A stretch of 12,047 bases of DNA from Duncaniella sp. (GTDB lineage: Bacteria > Bacteroidota > Bacteroidia > Bacteroidales > Muribaculaceae), in contig NZ_JAIDEN010000080.1 in assembly GCF_029054785.1 (NCBI RefSeq), positions 5,301-17,347 on the forward strand, given 5' to 3'. Position numbers and translations under genes: made by a program. The notes under the pieces were generated by a model, which did not search any database, was not told where the DNA came from, and saw only the letters and a list, made by a program, of their open reading frames with translations. Of this stretch, positions 6,851 to 12,047 are shown in pieces. The number at the start of each line of letters is the position of its first letter. Position 1 is the first letter of the stretch.

Positions 6851-9196
6851 TTACTTGACCAGGAATTTCTTGCCGTCACGGATATAGATGCCGGGGAGAA
6901 GCGGCTCCTTGACTTCGACACCCATGATATTGTAGATCTTGCCGTTGCCTTCAGGCTTAGCCGGATCAATTACAATGTCCTCGATGCCTGATTCACCGGC
7001 AGTCGCGGCCTTGATTCTCATCTGGATCACGACTTCCGATCCGCCGAACATCACATTCACTGCATTTGACGGTTCAGACACCTTGATTGTGTGTGTAGCG
7101 GCATCGTTTATGTTTCTGAGCGGCAGAACATAGTCCGAAGAACCGAACTTATCGTTGTTAACCGATGCGACATAGGACACGTTATTGTCATTGTTGGCCC
7201 AGCCTGTAATTGTTATTTCAGTGGCAACTTTACCTTCCGGCAGCTTGATTGTCCATGTTCTGTTGGCTCCGGAACCGAATTTCACATAATCGGCTGTCGA
7301 TTTCGATCCGTTTGAATATTTGCGGCTGGCATCCGTACAAGTCACCGAAATTCCATCATTAAACAAGAACGGCAGAGGAGCACCTCCCTCCATCTGACTG
7401 GTCGCTTTCGAGATCTCATATTCGAATGTCTCGACAACAGGAGCTTCGTATTTAGGGAGCTCGACAGCATCGTCAGCGAAAGTCAGATCGCCATTGAGCA
7501 TTTTTCCGGCTTCATTCTGCGCTGCGGTTATATGCTCAACCAGAGAGTTCAGATAGAGTTCCAGATTTGTAAACCCCGATGCCGATGCCTTGGCGCCATC
7601 CTTCGGATCGTTTGGATCAAGCCCGTTTTCAAGTTCCCATTCGTCAGGTATGCCATCGCCGTCGGTATCAACCTTAGAAGTTCCGTTTACAAGTTTGGGA
7701 AGATTTTCTTCAAGTTCTGTTCCGTCAGGATATCTGATGTCATCCGGAGTATTGATAAAGCCGTCGTCAAGACCTGAACCGGTCGACGCAGCCTTATTTT
7801 CAACAGCCTCATCGACAATCATCGCATCGAGAGCGTCACGCTTAAGCGAAGCGCCGGCATAAGCGATGACTTTTGCATAAGCGTCATTTGCGCTATGGGT
7901 TGTCGTGTAGACAAAATCAATCGGACGTTCGAGTTTCAGATCCTCTTTGAGATTGTTCTGAAGAGACTGAGTCGATGCAAGACCGTCCCATTTGTTCCAA
8001 TCGATCTGATTATACATTCCAAGGCCCCAGTTGTCATTTGCGACCTCAGGGAATTTGTAGTTGTTATTGCCGTCCACATAATATGTGCCGACTTTGTGCA
8101 GAGCCGGTTTGTAGGCATTCCAGACAACAGTAATTGTCTTGCCGTCAGCTGTGATAGTGTTGTCATCAGCTATTTCGTAATATTTTCCGGCAATGGTCAC
8201 ACCCGGTTTGCCATTTCTGAAATAACCTGACACACTGCTGCTTGAATAAGATGTTCCCATCACAGCATTGTAAGCCGCAGCAGTCTTGCCCTTGTCTACA
8301 ACGTAGTCCACAGTACGGATTCCGACACCAGCAATACGGTATTTCTTATTGTTGGAACCATTGACATACTTATTTCCGGGTCCCGGCTTATAATAATTGT
8401 TGACAATGTTCACGTTCATGCCTTCACCGCCATAGCAGCTTTCACCTGAATAGTTGAACATGACATTATTACGCATATCCATCACTTCATTGAGCTGAGT
8501 TGTCGGACGCGGGCCGAGGCGAGGTGCGCGCGAAGTGTGGTGCGCGAGGAGATTATGGTGATAGGAACCGTATTCGCCTCCCCAGTTGCCGCCATAACCG
8601 TGATTGCCCTTTGTATGTCCGGAGTTTACAAGACTCTGAGAGACGATACACCACTGGACAGTCGTGTTGTGAGTTCCGCTGAACGACAGACACTCATCGA
8701 TACTCCAGCTCACAGAGCAGTGGTCCACGATAATGTCACGCTGATCAAGAGCACCAAGACCGTCCCAGCCGTCAGCGCCATCCTTAGTCACATTCTTGTT
8801 GCCAAGACGGAAACGGACGTAACGGATGATCACATTGTTTGCTTTTATTGAAAACGGATAGTCGGCAATGCAGATTCCATCACCGGGCGCTGTCTGGCCC
8901 GCAATAGTCACATTGTCATTTTTAAGATCAAGCGGACTCTCCAGATGGATATTTCCGGAAACGTCAAAAACAATTGTTCTTGCGCCGGCCTGATTGCAGG
9001 CCCAACGGAGAGTTCCTTCAGAGCCGTCATCAGTCAGTTTTGTGACTTTAAGTACTTTTCCACCGCGACCTCCTGTCGTATAGCGTCCATAGCCTTCAGC
9101 TCCAGGAAATGCTTCAAGCTTGTCTATGGTTTCGACTGCATGGCCGACCATTGAACAAAGCAATGCAACAAGAGTGCATATTGCAAATCTTTTCAT
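6851..9196 (-). CDS. Secreted PL1-like pectate lyase with C-terminal accessory region
   Basis: A 781-residue exported protein. Signal peptide 1-20 (MKRFAICTLVALLCSMVGHA). The lyase domain (about 28-555) is closely similar to the first half of the neighbouring fusion: FPGAEGYG at 30-37, TGGRGGKV, QTAPGDG, VDHCSVSWSIDE (157-168), and SRAPRLGP (222-229) with the probable catalytic arginine. It ends in a calcium-loop motif, DTDGDGIPDEWE (510-521). Residues about 585-735 form a beta-rich region of unknown kind, perhaps carbohydrate-binding. The last 30 residues (GKIYNIMGVEVKEPLLPGIY and on to GKKFLVK) are a Bacteroidetes C-terminal sorting-like tail. The open frame reaches 9274, but that ATG lies inside the promoter, upstream of the expected transcript start, so the ATG at 9196 is chosen. 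It probably cleaves pectic polysaccharide. No SusC/SusD pair is in the window. Confidence 0.85.
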   Translation of the reverse strand: MKRFAICTLVALLCSMVGHAVETIDKLEAFPGAEGYGRYTTGGRGGKVLKVTKLTDDGSEGTLRWACNQAGARTIVFDVSGNIHLESPLDLKNDNVTIAGQTAPGDGICIADYPFSIKANNVIIRYVRFRLGNKNVTKDGADGWDGLGALDQRDIIVDHCSVSWSIDECLSFSGTHNTTVQWCIVSQSLVNSGHTKGNHGYGGNWGGEYGSYHHNLLAHHTSRAPRLGPRPTTQLNEVMDMRNNVMFNYSGESCYGGEGMNVNIVNNYYKPGPGNKYVNGSNNKKYRIAGVGIRTVDYVVDKGKTAAAYNAVMGTSYSSSSVSGYFRNGKPGVTIAGKYYEIADDNTITADGKTITVVWNAYKPALHKVGTYYVDGNNNYKFPEVANDNWGLGMYNQIDWNKWDGLASTQSLQNNLKEDLKLERPIDFVYTTTHSANDAYAKVIAYAGASLKRDALDAMIVDEAVENKAASTGSGLDDGFINTPDDIRYPDGTELEENLPKLVNGTSKVDTDGDGIPDEWELENGLDPNDPKDGAKASASGFTNLELYLNSLVEHITAAQNEAGKMLNGDLTFADDAVELPKYEAPVVETFEYEISKATSQMEGGAPLPFLFNDGISVTCTDASRKYSNGSKSTADYVKFGSGANRTWTIKLPEGKVATEITITGWANNDNNVSYVASVNNDKFGSSDYVLPLRNINDAATHTIKVSEPSNAVNVMFGGSEVVIQMRIKAATAGESGIEDIVIDPAKPEGNGKIYNIMGVEVKEPLLPGIYIRDGKKFLVK

Positions 9197-9271
9197 GTTG
9201 TAAGGTAAAATTATTGTAATAAGGTATAGAATTTTAAGATTTTTCAATTTAAGGCGTTCTGTCTCAATATG

Positions 9272-9303
9272 CAAAGATAAGGGATTTTTCGTCCATAATC
9301 AAA
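9272..9303 (-). promoter_or_regulatory. Bacteroidetes-type promoter of the lyase operon
   Basis: Minus-strand TTTG (complement of 9300-9303), a 20-bp spacer, then TATCTTTG (complement of 9272-9279). Transcription would start near 9265, about 70 nt before the ATG at 9196. No comparable promoter is seen before the second lyase gene, so this one may serve both. The -33 box sits in a poly-A stretch, which makes its exact placement less certain. Confidence 0.75.
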
Positions 9304-9366
9304 AAAAATCTGCCATTCTCCGTAATTTTCACATCAAAAACGGTGATTTGTATGCCTCTCCGCCCA

Positions 9367-10539
9367 TCACTGAACCGCAAGACGATAGATCGACTCTGTT
9401 TCAGCCGGACCGAGGGCAATGTAGGCTCCGACCACCGGCCCCTTGTTTTCATGAAGTTTTCTGACCAACAGATTTATGTCGGGCGCATCTATGCCAAGTT
9501 CTTTCATGGTGACCGGGAGGCCGATCGAACGGAAAAATCCACGCAGTGAGCTGACGGCCTCACGTGCGGCCTCGACGTCGTCAGAGGCCTGTACGTCGAA
9601 TACGCGCCGTCCGAACTGAGCTACTTTCGCTGGCTTCTGTCCGGCGACAAAACTCATCCACGCGGGGACGATCACGGCAAGTCCGGCCCCGTGGGTCACT
9701 CCGTAGACCGCGCTCAGTTCATGCTCCATGAAGTGAGAGGCCCAGTCTTCGCGGCGGCCGCATCCGCAGATGCCGTTGTGGGCGAGAGTTCCGCTCCACA
9801 TTATGTTGGCACGGGCGTCATAGTCGTCTGGCGTGGCCATCACTTTCGGAGCCTCGGCGATTATGGCTTTGAGCAGCCCCTCGGCAAGGCGGTCTGTGAC
9901 TTCGACCTCTTCAGTCGGCGAGAAATAACGTTCCATGATGTGGACCATCATGTCGGCGATTCCGCTTGCTGTCTGATATGGCGGAAGCGTAAAGGTCAGT
10001 TCGGGATTCAGACAGGCGAATTTCGGGCGCAGAGCGGTCTCGGTGCGGAGTGAAAGTTTGTGCAGGCCGTCGAGGCGTGTGATGACCGAGTTACCGCTCC
10101 CCTCGCTCCCGGCGGCGGGGATCGTGAGCACTACGCCGATAGGCAATGCGGTCTCTACAACGGCCTTTCCGGCAAAGAAGTCCCAGAAGTCGCCGGCGTA
10201 TGGCACTCCGCAGGCAATAGCCTTAGCAGTGTCGATCACCGATCCGCCGCCTACGGCTAAAAGGGCGTCGACAGCCTCTTCGCGGCAGAGACGGATCCCT
10301 TCGTAGACAAGATCGTCGGTCGGATTCGGTTTGACTCCGCCAAGTCTGACAGAGACAATCTCCTCAGCCGCAAGAGAGCGGCCGACACGGTCAAGCAGGC
10401 CGCTACGGACTGCGGAACCTCCGCCGTAGACTATCATTACTTTCTTCCAGCCGGCAGTCTTGCAGAGCTTTCCGGACTCATTCTCTACCCCACGGCCGAA
10501 GAGATAGCGCGTAGGGGTGCAAAAGGTAAAATTATCCAT
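9367..10539 (-). CDS. Iron-containing alcohol dehydrogenase, YqhD/BDH type
   Basis: A 390-residue cytosolic NAD(P)H-dependent aldehyde/alcohol oxidoreductase of the group III (iron-containing) family, of full length. The N-terminal half binds the cofactor: GGGSAVRSG at 39-47 corresponds to the NADPH-contacting GGGS loop of E. coli YqhD, and GGGSVIDTAKAIA at 97-109 is the family signature. The metal ligands are all present: D196, H200, H269 and H283, each two places later than in YqhD. The segment EHELSAVYGVTHGAGLAV at 272-289 is the C-terminal family signature. Such enzymes reduce short aldehydes, including butyraldehyde and reactive ones. The start at 10539 gives the expected N-terminus (MDNFTFCTPTRYLFG). 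I see no clear promoter between it and the inverted repeat pair that begins 22 nt upstream; it may be read through from the mutase gene. The exact substrate is unknown. Confidence 0.92.
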   Translation of the reverse strand: MDNFTFCTPTRYLFGRGVENESGKLCKTAGWKKVMIVYGGGSAVRSGLLDRVGRSLAAEEIVSVRLGGVKPNPTDDLVYEGIRLCREEAVDALLAVGGGSVIDTAKAIACGVPYAGDFWDFFAGKAVVETALPIGVVLTIPAAGSEGSGNSVITRLDGLHKLSLRTETALRPKFACLNPELTFTLPPYQTASGIADMMVHIMERYFSPTEEVEVTDRLAEGLLKAIIAEAPKVMATPDDYDARANIMWSGTLAHNGICGCGRREDWASHFMEHELSAVYGVTHGAGLAVIVPAWMSFVAGQKPAKVAQFGRRVFDVQASDDVEAAREAVSSLRGFFRSIGLPVTMKELGIDAPDINLLVRKLHENKGPVVGAYIALGPAETESIYRLAVQ

Positions 10540-10560
10540 TTGATATGCAATTGGTTATTG

Positions 10561-10644
10561 CAGTAGGGACGCTTTTTAAAGCGTCCGCAATTGCCTGAGG
10601 TTCAATCCGTCAGGACGCGGACGCTTTAAAAAGCGTCCCTACTG
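10561..10644. repeat. BIME-like pair of inverted REP palindromes
   Basis: Two arms of 28 nt (10561-10588 and 10617-10644) are perfect inverted complements, 28 nt apart. Each arm is itself a hairpin, GGACGCTTT and AAAGCGTCC about a TT or AA centre, preceded by GTAG on the outer side only. The spacer holds a further small stem, CCTGA (10594-10598) with TCAGG (10610-10614). GTAG at the foot of a palindrome, with two units head-out, is the layout of REP/BIME elements. It lies between the mutase stop and the alcohol dehydrogenase start. Confidence 0.8.
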
Positions 10645-10679
10645 GGCCATCTTACGATGGCGTGGGGGTATTCTGTCTT

Positions 10680-12047
10680 TTATTCCTCTCCTTCGAGGAG
10701 TTCGAGCATCTTGATTGCTGAAACCGGAATGCGGGTGCCGGGGCCGAAGATGGCGGCCACACCTGCCTTGTAGAGGAAGTCGTAGTCCTGAGCGGGGATC
10801 ACACCGCCGGCAGTCACCATGATGTCCTCACGGCCGAGTTTCTTAAGCTCTTCGATCACCTGCGGGATCAGGGTCTTGTGGCCTGCGGCAAGTGAAGAGA
10901 CGCCGAGGATGTGGACGTCGTTCTCGACAGCCTGACGGGCTGCTTCGGCGGGAGTCTGGAACAGTGGACCCATGTCGACGTCGAATCCGCAGTCGGCATA
11001 GCCTGTGGCTACAACCTTTGCGCCGCGGTCGTGGCCGTCCTGGCCCATCTTGGCGATCATGATACGGGGTTGACGACCTTCGCGCTTGGCGAATTCTTCG
11101 CACATCTGCTGAGCCTTGACGAAATCAGGGTCAGCCTTGGTTTCTGATGAGTACACGCCTGAAATAGTTCTGATTACTGCTTTATAACGGCCTACTACAT
11201 CTTCGCAGGCATCGGAAATCTCGCCGAGAGTGGCGCGCAGACCGGCAGCCTTGACAGCGAGGTCGAGGAGGTTGCCTTCCTTGGTGCGGACACATTCGGT
11301 GATGGCGGCGAGGGCTTTCTTGACTGCCTCTTCGTCGCGGTGACCCTTAAGGTCGACAAGACGTGCAACCTGGTCTTTGCGCACTTCTGTGTTGTCGATT
11401 TCAAGGATGTCGATCGGATCTTCGTGGTCAAGACGATATTTGTTGATACCGACGATTGTCTGACGGCCTGAGTCGATGCGGGCCTGAGTGCGGGCCGAAG
11501 CCTCCTCGATGCGCATCTTGGGCAGACCTGACTCGATTGCCTTGGCCATACCGCCGAGCTTTTCGATTTCCTGGATGTGTTCCCATGCGCGGTGTGCGAT
11601 CTCGTTGGTGAGGGCTTCTACATAATAGCTGCCGCCCCACGGGTCGATCTGCTTGGTGACGAGGGTCTCTTCCTGGATATAGATCTGGGTGTTACGTGCG
11701 ATACGTGCAGAGAAATCGGTCGGGAGAGCGATCGCTTCGTCAAGCGCGTTGGTGTGGAGCGACTGGGTGTGGCCGAGAGCGGCTCCCATTGCTTCGATAC
11801 ATGTGCGGCCTACGTTGTTGAAGGGGTCCTGTTCGGTGAGCGACCAGCCTGAAGTCTGCGAGTGGGTGCGCAGTGCGAGCGATTTGGGGTTCTTCGGGTT
11901 GAACTGCTTGACGATCTTGGCCCAGAGCAGACGGGCTGCACGCATCTTGGCTACTTCCATGAAGTAGTTCATGCCGATCGCCCAGAAGAACGACAGACGG
12001 GGTGCGAAGGCGTCGATGTCGATGCCGGCGTTGATACCTGCGCGGAG
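10680..12047 (-). CDS. Methylmalonyl-CoA mutase large subunit, C-terminal part
   Basis: 455 codons are visible and the frame is open to the right edge, so the gene continues outside; full-length proteins have about 715 residues. The enzyme interconverts succinyl-CoA and methylmalonyl-CoA using adenosylcobalamin, the key step in succinate-to-propionate fermentation of gut Bacteroidales. The first part shows the end of the substrate-binding barrel: RTHSQTSGWSLTEQDPFNN, then HTNALDEA and IDPWGGSYYVE. The C-terminal cobalamin domain carries the DGHDRG base-off motif (the histidine codon is at 11031-11033), followed by GVSSLAAGH and TAGGVIPAQDY, all expected for the family. The ATG at 11972 is internal. 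The small subunit, if present, would be expected upstream beyond the edge. The likely symbol is mutB or scpA/mcmA; I leave it blank because naming differs. Confidence 0.95.
   Translation of the reverse strand, partial: LRAGINAGIDIDAFAPRLSFFWAIGMNYFMEVAKMRAARLLWAKIVKQFNPKNPKSLALRTHSQTSGWSLTEQDPFNNVGRTCIEAMGAALGHTQSLHTNALDEAIALPTDFSARIARNTQIYIQEETLVTKQIDPWGGSYYVEALTNEIAHRAWEHIQEIEKLGGMAKAIESGLPKMRIEEASARTQARIDSGRQTIVGINKYRLDHEDPIDILEIDNTEVRKDQVARLVDLKGHRDEEAVKKALAAITECVRTKEGNLLDLAVKAAGLRATLGEISDACEDVVGRYKAVIRTISGVYSSETKADPDFVKAQQMCEEFAKREGRQPRIMIAKMGQDGHDRGAKVVATGYADCGFDVDMGPLFQTPAEAARQAVENDVHILGVSSLAAGHKTLIPQVIEELKKLGREDIMVTAGGVIPAQDYDFLYKAGVAAIFGPGTRIPVSAIKMLELLEGEE

Noticed and set aside
9197..9274. 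A 26-residue N-terminal extension of the stand-alone lyase
   Set aside because: It would begin inside the -7 element of the promoter and upstream of the expected transcript start, and would bury the signal peptide.
10561..10644. Two-repeat CRISPR remnant or insertion-sequence ends
   Set aside because: The units are inverted to each other, not direct, and no transposase or cas gene lies between or beside them.
10646..10661. Hairpin GCCATC/GATGGC after the mutase stop as a terminator
   Set aside because: The stem is only six pairs and no T tract follows on the minus strand.

Overview
The window looks like a chromosomal segment from a gut member of the order Bacteroidales, most likely Muribaculaceae or a close relative; the family is an inference. 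Three things support this. Promoters match the Bacteroidetes form TTTG-N19/20-TAnnTTTG. The protein families are typical of the group: type B ribosomal protein L31, a PorT-like barrel, PL1-type pectate lyases of Bacteroidetes type, and a methylmalonyl-CoA mutase of the succinate-to-propionate route. One protein also ends in a Bacteroidetes 'IYNxxG...GIYIxxGKKxLVK' tail.

Layout, left to right. (1) 1-347, plus strand: the C-terminal end of a short-chain dehydrogenase whose start lies outside the window. Everything after it is on the minus strand. (2) 411-3119: an envelope operon with a promoter near 3105, a secreted protein with three LysM repeats and a periplasmic-binding-protein-like domain, then an outer-membrane beta-barrel protein joined to it by a TGATG stop/start overlap, and a strong terminator at 411-457. 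(3) 3180-3614: rpmE2 (L31 type B) as a single-gene unit with its own promoter and terminator. (4) 3761-9303: a probable two-gene polysaccharide-degradation operon. Its first gene (6851-9196) is a secreted pectate-lyase-like protein. The second (3761-6736) starts with a paralogous lyase domain and continues in the same frame into a complete M64 (IgA-peptidase family) metallopeptidase. (5) 9367-10539: an iron-containing alcohol dehydrogenase of the YqhD/BDH type. (6) 10680 to the right edge: the C-terminal two thirds of methylmalonyl-CoA mutase, with the cobalamin-binding motif intact.

The most notable item is the lyase-peptidase fusion: two unrelated catalytic domains in one exported polypeptide, next to a paralogue that has the same lyase part but a different C-terminal half. 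The second is a family of GTAG-headed palindromes, one single copy at 6776-6809 and one inverted pair at 10561-10644. They look like REP/BIME elements of the kind moved by RAYT transposases. I saw no tRNA, rRNA, CRISPR array, insertion sequence or phage gene. The rest of the window is ordinary housekeeping and envelope content.
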